Origin: Spirulina subsalsa CS-330
GTDB lineage: Bacteria; Cyanobacteriota; Cyanobacteriia; Cyanobacteriales; Spirulinaceae
Direction of reading: 5' to 3'
DNA length: 39,653 nucleotides
Assembly: GCF_028330765.1 (NCBI RefSeq)
Contig: NZ_JAQMTY010000239.1
Location: 1-39,653, forward strand
In this document: piece after piece, positions 17,700-25,495 of the stretch
How positions within the stretch are numbered: position 1 is the first letter of the stretch
Layout: the number at the start of each line of letters is the position of its first letter
Made by a program: the position numbers and the translations under genes
Notes under the pieces: generated by a model
The model's input: the letters and a program-made list of their open reading frames with translations, nothing else
The model's database searches: none
What the model was told of the DNA's origin: nothing

Positions 17700-17799
17700 A
17701 GGGAACCTCGAAAAATACAGATTTCGAGCTAGATCGCAATGAATCCTCGCTGTTTCAGCCCTCAAGGATCGTAAAAAGTTTAATTAATAGAGGTTCCCT
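17700..17799. mobile_element. 100-bp inverted-repeat element (MITE-like) between two hydrolase genes
   Basis: Perfect 10-bp terminal inverted repeats AGGGAACCTC (17700-17709) and GAGGTTCCCT (17790-17799) bound a non-coding segment. No target duplication is evident. The ends resemble those I associate with insertion-sequence-derived miniature elements in cyanobacteria, but no family is assigned. It separates the 3' ends of two convergent genes and might also act as a transcription stop. Confidence 0.5.
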
Positions 17800-17854
17800 G
17801 GGGAGCATGTTTAATTCTTAATAAAAATTGACCGAGACGTTTTTAAAAATAAAT

Positions 17855-19135
17855 TTATCTCATGCCAAACTCGGATTGAATTTTTCCAACGGCATTACAC
17901 AAACCTTGACCATGGATTAATCCAACATACCCAAAGAATTGAGTAACTCCACTGCGGTCAGCAACAAGCACATGATGCACTTGAACAAGATTCTTCGTTA
18001 GCGTGATAGAACCACAATGATCTTTAAGATCAAAGCGATTGACAACTTCATCAGTAAAGTCTAGCTGTTGTGATACTTTTCGTCGAAAGTCGCTTTTGAT
18101 TTTGGTCATGCCTGGCACTTGATTTAGACGAGCAATGACATTGTTTAAAGTATTTTGAGCAATCTCTGAAGCATTGTATGGGTGCATCATAATTGCAATT
18201 CGGCGGGCAACTGTAGGATCTTTGTAATAGCTCATGTGTGCAGTCGGTGTGCTAACAATGCCAGGTAATAGGCTGAGACTTTCCCGAAAAATTACGGAAT
18301 TTTCAAAGTAGTTCAATTGTCCAGAAGATTGACTAAAAATGTCAGTTAATATCTCAGTTGCATCCTTTAGATCATCATTTTTACTGATCAAAAACTGTAA
18401 ATTGTTACTTTTGACGAAATTCTCGATACTCTGTTTAGAGTAATTAAAATTCCCAGTAAAAACATCTTCAAAGGTTATTAGTCTAGAATCAACTCCTTGG
18501 AGGAGAGGACTAAGCGGATAGGCAATAAGGTCAGAGGCATGAACAAAATTTAGCCAAATAATCGGCTGACCAAGCCTTGTATAATTACACAGATTATCTC
18601 TAATGTCTGTTGGCGTTGTCCCAAATGTCATATTGATGAAAGCAACAGGTGATCCCATGGTCACAATTCCTTGCAAAGAAATGTGTTTACTTAGTATTGT
18701 TTGGATATCCCATGCTGGATCACTCGGTTTAAATCGTTTTGAAAATAATACATCCCAGAGAATGACCGTACCAAAGGATTGAGTAACAAAATAAATCTCG
18801 CGTACATTTGAATATGTTTTCAGAGCTTGCTTGATTTGGTCGCAAATCATCTTACGAATTTGTTGCCCTGTGTCATCGTTCATGTAATTTAATGAATCAC
18901 CCATGAATCTAGATAGTGGGCCTCGTCGTGCTTCCTGATATTTAAGGCTTGGGTGATCAATGTGTGAGGATACTGCGTCAGATCCACCTGACCAGTGACC
19001 CCAAAAACCTTTGTGTATGTAGGGTGATTCTTGATTTCGCTCATTCAGAGCCTTCTTGATTAACCGAGGCAGAGGCTCGCCATAATCTGAGTTACGGACT
19101 GCGACACCATGGATAAAAAAGATTAATTTCGCCAT
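17855..19135 (-). CDS. alpha/beta hydrolase of unknown function, AT-rich gene
   Basis: A 426-residue protein with an N-terminal alpha/beta hydrolase domain. The numbering here counts from the upstream ATG at 19153: strand and oxyanion loop LIFFIHGVAVRN, nucleophile elbow YFVTQSFGTVILWDVL with S126 (TQSFG instead of the usual GxSxG), TMGSPVAF, acid D208 in NFVHASDLIAYPL, and probable catalytic H306 in TAHMSYYKD. About 110 further residues form a C-terminal part I do not recognise. The start is placed at ATG 19135 (MAKLIFFIHG) because the fold begins immediately; ATG 19153 adds six residues. No signal peptide or membrane helix is seen. Like the DUF726-like gene facing it, it is AT-rich compared with its surroundings. 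The hydrolase fold is confident, the substrate unknown. Confidence 0.7.
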   Translation of the reverse strand: MAKLIFFIHGVAVRNSDYGEPLPRLIKKALNERNQESPYIHKGFWGHWSGGSDAVSSHIDHPSLKYQEARRGPLSRFMGDSLNYMNDDTGQQIRKMICDQIKQALKTYSNVREIYFVTQSFGTVILWDVLFSKRFKPSDPAWDIQTILSKHISLQGIVTMGSPVAFINMTFGTTPTDIRDNLCNYTRLGQPIIWLNFVHASDLIAYPLSPLLQGVDSRLITFEDVFTGNFNYSKQSIENFVKSNNLQFLISKNDDLKDATEILTDIFSQSSGQLNYFENSVIFRESLSLLPGIVSTPTAHMSYYKDPTVARRIAIMMHPYNASEIAQNTLNNVIARLNQVPGMTKIKSDFRRKVSQQLDFTDEVVNRFDLKDHCGSITLTKNLVQVHHVLVADRSGVTQFFGYVGLIHGQGLCNAVGKIQSEFGMR

Positions 19136-19359
19136 CAGTATATTTCTCTGCATTAATCACGAACGTTGGCCCGTTAAATTTTAATCCAAGGACTAGCCGC
19201 AAAACAGTTTCCCCGTGATTAGGCTTTGCCGAATCGTGGGTGTATGGCAGCTCTGCTTCCGGGATATTCGCAGCAGGGCTGCGTGTTGCTCATCCCGCAG
19301 CAGAACGAGAGTGAACAGGCTGCGGCTGAAGGGTTGGGGGGAGAGGGTGGGGGGTGCAA

Positions 19360-20556
19360 TTAATCAGGGAGTTTGTATTGGGCGACGATGCGCTGGGCGA
19401 AGTCGGGGACGTGGTCGGCGAGTTTGTCGGGATGGTTGCGTTTGACGTAGAGATAGTTGCGGGTGAAGTGGGAATCGATGGAAAAGCGGGCGTATTCTAA
19501 GCCCTTGGGGCCGATGCGTTCGATCACTACGCCCATGAGTTGGGCGGCCCACATTGGGAGCGTTACGCCTTGGTCGTAGGCGGGGATGCTTTGTTGGACA
19601 GCGTTTTTACGATCGCCCTTCGACATCACATCCTGGGTTTCAATTTGATCCTGAATTAAATCCAGCATTTCCTGGCCCGTATCATTGCGTACCACAATCC
19701 ACTGCCACCCAAAGGGCGCACCCATATACCCCACGACGAGATCCGCCAACCCATTCACATAGTCAAAACAACTCATACAAGAGGGCGCAAACACATCTTT
19801 GAGTTTGTTGGTTTTCAGACCGAAAAAAGGCACGGTTTCCGTCGTGCCGTCGGAATGTTTAAAATGCACCCGAAAATCCTGCATAAACTCGTAATGGACA
19901 ACGGTTTCGGGCGATCGGCTGGTGGTGTCGAGGAATTTTTGTAGCCCCTCCCGCGTCACGTTATCGACGCAGGGTGTCCCCAAAACGTAGAGTTTTTCGA
20001 GGCCCAATTGTTGCTCAACGGCCCGCAGGGCTTGGATTTGGCAGCCCACCCCAATCACCAAGAGCCGCTTTAACCCCGATTGCTCGATTTGTTCTAATAC
20101 CGACAAATTCGGGGAGAGGGTGGGTTTATTCACACGGGCGGCGAGGACTTCGGCGGGGGTGCGGGCGATGACGGGCATGGGTTGGAAGCGATCGCTCTCC
20201 GTATTTTGCACACAGACCACGCCCTCTACGAGGTTGCGCGTCAACATTTCACAGGCGATCGTGCTGACGATCCCCGTCCATTGTGCGCCCTCGATCGGTT
20301 CCGTTTTCCGGGCCGCCATCATCTGCTGATGCACGCCGAAATACAGTTCGTCGGGGTTATCGAGGTCACGACTGCGGGCATGGGCGGCGGCTTCTAACGC
20401 TGCCATCTGTTGGTTGAGAAAGGCGCAGGCCTCTTTAACATAGTGGACATAGTAGGTGTCGCAGAGACCGCACTCACTACAGAGTTCTTTGGCGGGGCGA
20501 CGGCTGCCGGGTTTGAGGGCTTTGGCTTTTTTGTGGGGGGCGATCGACGCAGTCAT
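19360..20556 (-). CDS. bciB: divinyl (proto)chlorophyllide 8-vinyl reductase, BciB type
   Basis: This is a ferredoxin-dependent reductase of the F420H2-dehydrogenase beta-subunit family which in cyanobacteria reduces the 8-vinyl group of the chlorophyll precursor. The 398-residue protein has the N-terminal cysteine cluster CSECGLCDTYY (iron-sulfur ligands), the FrhB N-domain with GVGCQIQALRAVEQQLG and TPCVDNVTREGLQKF, and the C-domain with CMSCFDYVNGLADLVVGYMGAP carrying more cluster ligands. Length and motifs match the Synechocystis Slr1923 type. ATG 20556 gives a short basic lead-in before the first cysteines. It is divergent from the Nif11-like gene, with about 210 bases between. Confidence 0.92.
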   Translation of the reverse strand: MTASIAPHKKAKALKPGSRRPAKELCSECGLCDTYYVHYVKEACAFLNQQMAALEAAAHARSRDLDNPDELYFGVHQQMMAARKTEPIEGAQWTGIVSTIACEMLTRNLVEGVVCVQNTESDRFQPMPVIARTPAEVLAARVNKPTLSPNLSVLEQIEQSGLKRLLVIGVGCQIQALRAVEQQLGLEKLYVLGTPCVDNVTREGLQKFLDTTSRSPETVVHYEFMQDFRVHFKHSDGTTETVPFFGLKTNKLKDVFAPSCMSCFDYVNGLADLVVGYMGAPFGWQWIVVRNDTGQEMLDLIQDQIETQDVMSKGDRKNAVQQSIPAYDQGVTLPMWAAQLMGVVIERIGPKGLEYARFSIDSHFTRNYLYVKRNHPDKLADHVPDFAQRIVAQYKLPD

Positions 20557-20768
20557 AAGCTCGCGGGTAAGGGGGAGGACTCGAAGGGACTCAAGGTTAA
20601 ATTTTGTCAGATTCTGGCCGGGGAGGGGGGGATTTTATGAACGAATGTGACGAAGGCGTTACTGTTTGTGAGGGAATTTGCGGTTAATTCGGGGGGTTTG
20701 CTAGCCTGTGGGGGAGTTTTGTCTGTTGGATGGATAGGCTCACGATACAGTTTTAGGATCTTCAACAT

Positions 20769-20978
20769 ATGGCTAAGACGGAAGTAAAACGCCTATTCCA
20801 AGCGGCTCAACAGGATCAGAGTTTGCGCGATCGCCTCAATACCGCTGTGAATCCGGAAGCGTTTGCGGCTATGGCTCAGGAACTGGGCTACGATTTTTCG
20901 GTACAGGAATGGGAAGAAGTCACCCGCTTTTCCGTCGAAGAGCTAGAAAGTCACGTTTCAGAAATTCCCGGCGCTTAA
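20769..20978 (+). CDS. Nif11-domain small protein
   Basis: A 69-residue protein consisting only of a Nif11-like domain: helical MAKTEVKRLFQAAQQDQSL, then a RLNTAVNPEAFAAMAQELGYDF segment and a FSVEELESHVSEIP end. In some cyanobacteria this domain is the leader of ribosomally made, modified peptides (often ending in a double glycine before a core peptide); in others it stands alone. Here the protein ends right after the leader-like helix with GA, so no core peptide is present and no lanthipeptide or radical-SAM enzyme gene lies nearby. AGGA at 20754-20757 precedes the ATG. The role is unknown. Confidence 0.85.
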   Translation: MAKTEVKRLFQAAQQDQSLRDRLNTAVNPEAFAAMAQELGYDFSVQEWEEVTRFSVEELESHVSEIPGA

Positions 20979-21035
20979 TTGCAAAGGTCTCATTGATATT
21001 TAAGGCCGTAGTGAGCGAGAAGCTTTCGGGCCGTA

Positions 21036-21190
21036 GCGAGCTAGAAGCTCGCACCACAGAAGCACAATGTAGGGGGAGTGTGAGCCTCTGGCTCACTCAC
21101 ACCCATAAAAAATGGGGGGCGATCGCAAACTTAGTAGTGTGAGCCTCTGGCTCACTCATACACCCTAAAAAATGGGGTGCGATCGCAAAC
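21036..21190. repeat. palindromic repeats including a tandem duplication of about 60 bp
   Basis: The first hairpin is GCGAGCT-AGA-AGCTCGC at 21036-21052. Two tandem units follow (from 21077 and from 21136), each starting AGTGTGAGCCTCTGGCTCAC and ending in GCGATCGCAAACTTAG, with only a few differences and a one-base length change. Each contains the hairpin GTGAGCC-TCT-GGCTCAC (21080-21096; 21139-21155) and a HIP1 site. The last bases of the second unit supply the stop codon of the minus-strand gene at 21191. The same two hairpins occur together at 27453-27513. Confidence 0.85.
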
Positions 21191-21460
21191 TTAGCGCAGC
21201 GTTACGTTGAGCGTCAGGTTACTCATGCCCCACACATCAAAGAATTGATCAAATAAGACTTGGCTGGCTGCGGTCATGCTGCCATCTTCGCCCACGGGGC
21301 CGCCTTGAACGTGGCGGCCGCCGTCGGTTTGGAGATCGAGCCGCCATGCCCCATCCTCGATCGGGGTGAGGATGAGTTGCCCTCTGGCGAGGACTTGTCC
21401 GGCTCGGCTAATAATGGCGCAACGCATGAAGGTTCTAGAATTGAGACTGTTGTTCATCAT
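21191..21460 (-). CDS. small conserved-looking hypothetical protein
   Basis: An 89-residue soluble protein without a recognised domain. The region from MRCAIISRAGQVLARGQLIL through GAWRLDLQTDGG to the end (FFDVWGMSNLTLNVTLR) has the alternating pattern of a small beta-rich fold. The start is uncertain: ATG 21460, the next ATG, or ATG 21427 (MRCAII) are all possible and none has a good ribosome site. It is divergent from the pseudouridine synthase gene, with only about 35 bases between the 21460 start and that gene's GTG, so the two would share a promoter region. I consider it probably real because the alternative, the upstream extension of the synthase frame, is not protein-like. Confidence 0.5.
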   Translation of the reverse strand: MMNNSLNSRTFMRCAIISRAGQVLARGQLILTPIEDGAWRLDLQTDGGRHVQGGPVGEDGSMTAASQVLFDQFFDVWGMSNLTLNVTLR

Positions 21461-21493
21461 ACCAGCGATGCTTCGGGTGTTTGGGGGGATGGG

Positions 21494-22414
21494 GTGTTAA
21501 ATCAGGGCTGGGTGTATCACGATCGCATTCGGGCGGCCCATTCGGGTCAAACGGTGCTGGGGTTCTATACCCAGGTGTATCCCCACTGGAGCCGGGAACA
21601 GTGGCGCGATCGCATCTTGGCCGGTCAAATGCGCCTCAATGGTCAGCCGATCGCACCCGATACCGTCCTGATCGCCGGGCAAACCCTGAGCTACCATCGC
21701 CCCCCGTGGCAGGAACCTGATGCGCCGCTGAATTTTGAAATTTTGCAGCGCGATCGCGCTTTCTTCCTCGTTCATAAACCGTCGGGTCTGCCCGTACTGC
21801 CGGGGGGCGGTTTTTTGACCCATACCCTGCTCCATCAGTTGAAACAGATCGAGCCAGAGATCGCACCGATCCATCGCCTCGGACGGGGCACATCGGGGAT
21901 TATGCTCTGGGCGCGGACAGCGGCGGCACGGGTGGAGTTAAATCGGCAAATGCGCGATCGCACGATCACGAAAACCTATCGCGCCCTCGTCTCCCACTGG
22001 TCACACCCCGATCACCTCACGATCACCGATGCGATCGGCAAACTCCCTCACCCCACCCTTGGCACAATCCACGCAGCAACCCCAGCGGGGAAACCCTCGG
22101 AAAGTCGGGTGCAGGTGGTCGCCCGTCGCGAGGATGGGGTGTTGCTCGATGTGACGATTCCCACAGGTCGCCCCCACCAAATCCGCATCCATCTGGCCGC
22201 GGTGGGGCATCCCCTCGCGGGTGATCCCCTCTACGCGCCCGGCGGTGTGCCGATTTTGACCCATCATCCCGACACCGGAACCTATCCCGTCCCCGGCGAT
22301 TGCGGCTATCATCTCCACGCCCACCGCCTCACCTTTGCCCATCCAGAAACGGGAGAAGCGATCGCCACCCATTGCCCCCCGCCGCCCTGCCTGAGTGCAA
22401 CCACAGACCCTTGA
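21494..22414 (+). CDS. RluA-family RNA pseudouridine synthase
   Basis: Converts uridine to pseudouridine in rRNA or tRNA. An S4-like N-terminal RNA-binding part (YPHWSREQWRDRI, then MRLNGQPIAPDTVLIAGQTLSYHRPPW) precedes the catalytic domain with VHKPSGLPVLPGG, the catalytic aspartate context HRLGRGTSGIMLWA (a glycine replaces the aspartate in the usual HRLDxxTSG), and the C-terminal PTGRPHQIRIHLAAVGHPLAGDPLY. The frame is open further upstream, but GTG 21494 with a preceding G-rich ribosome site gives the normal N terminus and a 306-residue protein. The D-to-G change in HRLGRGTSG affects the residue usually regarded as catalytic and should be confirmed; the arginine that follows is retained. 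Confidence 0.85.
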   Translation: MLNQGWVYHDRIRAAHSGQTVLGFYTQVYPHWSREQWRDRILAGQMRLNGQPIAPDTVLIAGQTLSYHRPPWQEPDAPLNFEILQRDRAFFLVHKPSGLPVLPGGGFLTHTLLHQLKQIEPEIAPIHRLGRGTSGIMLWARTAAARVELNRQMRDRTITKTYRALVSHWSHPDHLTITDAIGKLPHPTLGTIHAATPAGKPSESRVQVVARREDGVLLDVTIPTGRPHQIRIHLAAVGHPLAGDPLYAPGGVPILTHHPDTGTYPVPGDCGYHLHAHRLTFAHPETGEAIATHCPPPPCLSATTDP

Positions 22415-22661
22415 AAAAATCATCTCGATCCTCACGATCTCTTCAGGATTGCAGTCGTTTGCAAAGATCCACGCGCAAACTGTCAAACATGGACAACTTG
22501 AGGCATTTTACCCGCGTAAACTGTTTGAGATCAGGCTGATGTTTCCGATCACCATGGGATTGTTGAGATCCTGGAGAGTGAACCGATCGGCGGGACTGAA
22601 GCCCCTGTGCAACGGCGATCCAGGTGCGATCGCAGCACACCATCCCGATCCCCACACAACC

Positions 22662-23342
22662 ATGCACCTCCTACTCGCAGAAGACGATCAACAACTCGCC
22701 GCCTCCCTCGTGGAAATTCTCGCCACCCAACGCTACTGCATTGATGTGGTCAACGATGGTGAACAGGCTTGGCATTCGGTACAGTCCAGCCAATATGACC
22801 TGCTGCTGCTGGACTTGACCTTACCCAAACTTGATGGCCTGAGCCTTTGCCGCCGTCTCCGGGCTTCCGGCTACCAATTCCCGATCATGATGCTGACGGC
22901 ACGAGACACCACCGAGGATAAAATTCTGGGATTGGATGCGGGGGCGGATGTGTATATGGTGAAGCCCTTCGCGGTGCAGGAAGTGCAGGCGCAGTTGCGG
23001 GCCTTGTTGCGGCGGGGTCTTGCGCCGTTGCCGCCGAGTTTAGCCTGGGGGGCAGTGAGTTTAAACCCGCAGACCTACGAGGTGCATTACCGCGATCGCC
23101 CCATTCACCTCACCCCCAAAGAATTCGCCATCCTCGACCTGCTCCTGCGCCACCGTCCTCAGGTGGTGAATCGCGATCGCCTCCGCCATAGCCTCTGGTC
23201 TGTCACTGACTACCCCAGCGATGCCACGATCAAAGTCCATATTAAAAGCCTGCGTCAAAAACTTAGGGCCGCCGGTGCGCCCCGCGATTGGCTCCAAACC
23301 GTCCACGGCGTGGGCTATCGCCTCAACTCTACCCCCCCCTAA
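22662..23342 (+). CDS. OmpR-family two-component response regulator
   Basis: A 226-residue cytosolic transcription regulator. The receiver domain (1-115) has the acidic pocket AEDD, phospho-acceptor D51 in LLLLDLTLPKLDG, the threonine of MLTARD and the lysine of VKPFA. The winged-helix DNA-binding domain (about 128-224) ends with TIKVHIKSLRQKL and VHGVGYRL. ATG 22662 is chosen because the receiver strand begins at once (MHLLLAEDD); the longer open frame from 22395 is not protein-like. It faces the histidine kinase gene convergently and their stop codons overlap, which makes them a likely pair although not an operon. Targets are unknown. Confidence 0.93.
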   Translation: MHLLLAEDDQQLAASLVEILATQRYCIDVVNDGEQAWHSVQSSQYDLLLLDLTLPKLDGLSLCRRLRASGYQFPIMMLTARDTTEDKILGLDAGADVYMVKPFAVQEVQAQLRALLRRGLAPLPPSLAWGAVSLNPQTYEVHYRDRPIHLTPKEFAILDLLLRHRPQVVNRDRLRHSLWSVTDYPSDATIKVHIKSLRQKLRAAGAPRDWLQTVHGVGYRLNSTPP

Positions 23343-25159
23343 GCCGCCAAGGGCAACGTAATCCGCACGATCGTGCCTTGATTCGGCACACTGTCGAGAG
23401 CGATCGCCCCTTGATGAAGATCCACACAGGTTTTCACCACCGCCAACCCCAACCCCGTACCGAGGATCATCTCTGCATTACTGCCCCGATAGAACGGCTC
23501 AAACACCCGCGCTTGTTCCGATTCACTCATCCCCATGCCCTGGTCTTGCACCACAATTTGTAATTCTTCAGAATAGCCGGTAATCACCAGACTAATCACG
23601 GGGTCAGCGGGGGAATATTTAATCGCATTACTGAGCAAATTCATCAAGATCCATTTCACCAACTTCGGATCAATAAACACGTGATCATAGGGGTAATAGT
23701 TATGGTAAGAGATACGATTTTGAGAGTCGAAATCATGATCCACATCTGCCAGAATTGCTTGACAAAAGGAATTCAAATCAACAATTTTCGGATGAAAGGC
23801 TAAATGCCCCGCTTCAGCTCGTGAGAGCATTAAAATATCTTCAAGGATTTGACTCATGTAGCGGGCCACGGACTGAATCCGTTGATAAATACTGAGCCGT
23901 TTACGGTCGGATAATTCCGGGGCATGGGTGATCAGAAATTGACTGGAAATCAAAATCGTACTGAGGGGATTGCGAAATTCATGGGAGGTCATGGAAAAAA
24001 ACTTGAGTTTGGCCTCACCCATGGCGCGGGTTTGCTTGAGTTGCGTGTCCCAATGCCACCCCAATAACCCGACGATCGCAGTCAACAAAAGCCCAATGAT
24101 GAAGGTGGCTCCCAGGGCCCAGGGTGTGGTGGGGGGGTAGGTGGGGGCGGGGAAAAAGTGTAGTTGCCATTGACGCTGACCGACGGCGAGGGACTGGGTG
24201 CAGGGCTGGGGGCAGAGGTAGGCGGATTCTGGTAGGGAGGGAAGGCTGTGGCTGGGGGTGCTGTTGAAGCGTTGGGTTTCGGCGTGATAGAAGCCCAGGG
24301 CCTGGGGAAGGGTGGCAGCGGTGCGATCGCGAATCACCACATCAATGGGAATCTGCAACGATCGCCAGGCTTCTTCGACGAGATCATTGACCTGAAACAC
24401 GCCGAGCAAGACCCCGCCCGGCTCCTGCGGCACTGGCAAAAAAACCAGAAACCCCCATTGATTTTCAGGCTCTTGGACGAGGCGAATCGGGGCGGTGGCG
24501 GTGAGTTTACCCGTGCGGCGGGATTGTTGGAGGGCTTGCGATCGCACCCGATCGGAGAGCAAATCAAACCCCAAGGCCACCTCATTCCCCGGCCAGGGTT
24601 CAATGTAGGTGACCGGAAAATATTCCGGCCGTTGACCCGCCGGAATCAGTCGCCCCGCCCCGTTTTGCTCCGTGATCTGCGTTGCCCCCAACCCTTGGGC
24701 TTGTAACTCGCCCTCGTAGGCGGTGCGATCGCGCTCCAACACCTGCGGAGCCCACTCCAACGCCTGAATCCCAGGGTAGGAGGTCGTGACACGCTGCACA
24801 AACTGGCTAAACTCCATTGCCGTCACCTCCGGGCCCGAGGCGGCATAGAAATCCCCCAAAGCCAGCAACGTTTCCGTGTATTGATTTAAACGGCCAGCGA
24901 GGGCAATGGTTAAATTTAGCGTCTGACGCTCAAACTCCAGTTGACGTAGCGATCGCTCCCAACGCCCCACCCACCAACTCGCGCCCCCCGACACCACCAC
25001 CCCCACCACCCCAATCACCAGCAGCAACCAAGGGCGCGATCGGTGTCGTGTCCCCCCCGAACGCACCGCTCCCCCCCCAAGACGTTGATTGATTGGGAAT
25101 CGATTGTTCCCACCCATGCGGGTAGCCAAAAACTTGAGCCAATGGTCGTGTTGATTCAT
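23339..25159 (-). CDS. membrane sensor histidine kinase with CHASE domain
   Basis: A 606-residue sensor kinase. Transmembrane helix 1 (about 43-61) and helix 2 (about 346-368) enclose an extracytoplasmic CHASE domain (about 80-280; LEWAPQVLERDRTAYE, FPVTYIEPWPGNEVALGFDL). The cytoplasmic part has a HisKA domain with phospho-acceptor H393 in TSHEFRNPLSTILIS, then the ATPase boxes: N box MNLLSNAIKYSP, G1 VQDQGMGMSESE, F box FEPFYRG and G2 GTGLGLAVVK. CHASE domains bind small ligands; cytokinin-type and other ligands are known in the family, but this one's is not predictable. It is encoded opposite to the response regulator with overlapping stops and probably phosphorylates it. Confidence 0.93.
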   Translation of the reverse strand: MNQHDHWLKFLATRMGGNNRFPINQRLGGGAVRSGGTRHRSRPWLLLVIGVVGVVVSGGASWWVGRWERSLRQLEFERQTLNLTIALAGRLNQYTETLLALGDFYAASGPEVTAMEFSQFVQRVTTSYPGIQALEWAPQVLERDRTAYEGELQAQGLGATQITEQNGAGRLIPAGQRPEYFPVTYIEPWPGNEVALGFDLLSDRVRSQALQQSRRTGKLTATAPIRLVQEPENQWGFLVFLPVPQEPGGVLLGVFQVNDLVEEAWRSLQIPIDVVIRDRTAATLPQALGFYHAETQRFNSTPSHSLPSLPESAYLCPQPCTQSLAVGQRQWQLHFFPAPTYPPTTPWALGATFIIGLLLTAIVGLLGWHWDTQLKQTRAMGEAKLKFFSMTSHEFRNPLSTILISSQFLITHAPELSDRKRLSIYQRIQSVARYMSQILEDILMLSRAEAGHLAFHPKIVDLNSFCQAILADVDHDFDSQNRISYHNYYPYDHVFIDPKLVKWILMNLLSNAIKYSPADPVISLVITGYSEELQIVVQDQGMGMSESEQARVFEPFYRGSNAEMILGTGLGLAVVKTCVDLHQGAIALDSVPNQGTIVRITLPLAA

Positions 25160-25495
25160 GCTTAGAAACTGATTCGAGCACAGTTATTGAATACCTTAAG
25201 CCTCAATCATGGCTGAACCAACGCAGAGTCTTAAAACTGCCATAATGTGACGCATCACATCCAAACAAGACATTGAAACCTTAACGCCGTTCAGAAATGG
25301 TGATCTTTCATACTGAACACTCCCAACATCCTTTTAAAAAATTATCAAGCGGAGATCTACCCGAAATCTTTACCAAGATTACCCAAAATACTTTACATCT
25401 TTTTGGTAATCTACCAATCAATAAGTTTATGGTTACGAACAATAAAAGTCTAAAAATTGTAGCCATTTTAACAATTCATTGATCAATAATCCACA
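25160..25495. other. divergent intergenic region, kinase/ABC binding protein
   Basis: These 336 bases separate the divergent kinase and importer genes and are AT-rich from 25300 on. A partial palindrome TGTGA-CGCA-TCACA lies at 25246-25259; it resembles a cAMP-receptor site but has a 4-base rather than 6-base spacer, so it is not called as an operator. No gene is supported; a 61-codon open frame from 25297 has no protein-like features. Confidence 0.45.

Noticed and set aside
21260-21493. N-terminal extension of the pseudouridine synthase frame
   Set aside because: This stretch overlaps the opposite-strand hypothetical gene and does not resemble RluA N termini; GTG 21494 fits better.
22395-22661. 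Upstream extension of the response regulator frame
   Set aside because: Receiver domains begin within a few residues of their start; the extension is not protein-like.
25246-25259. cAMP-receptor-like palindrome TGTGA-CGCA-TCACA
   Set aside because: Spacer is 4 instead of 6 bases, and no promoter context can be shown.
25297-25482. 61-codon open frame before the binding protein gene
   Set aside because: AT-rich leader sequence with no ribosome site or recognisable motif.
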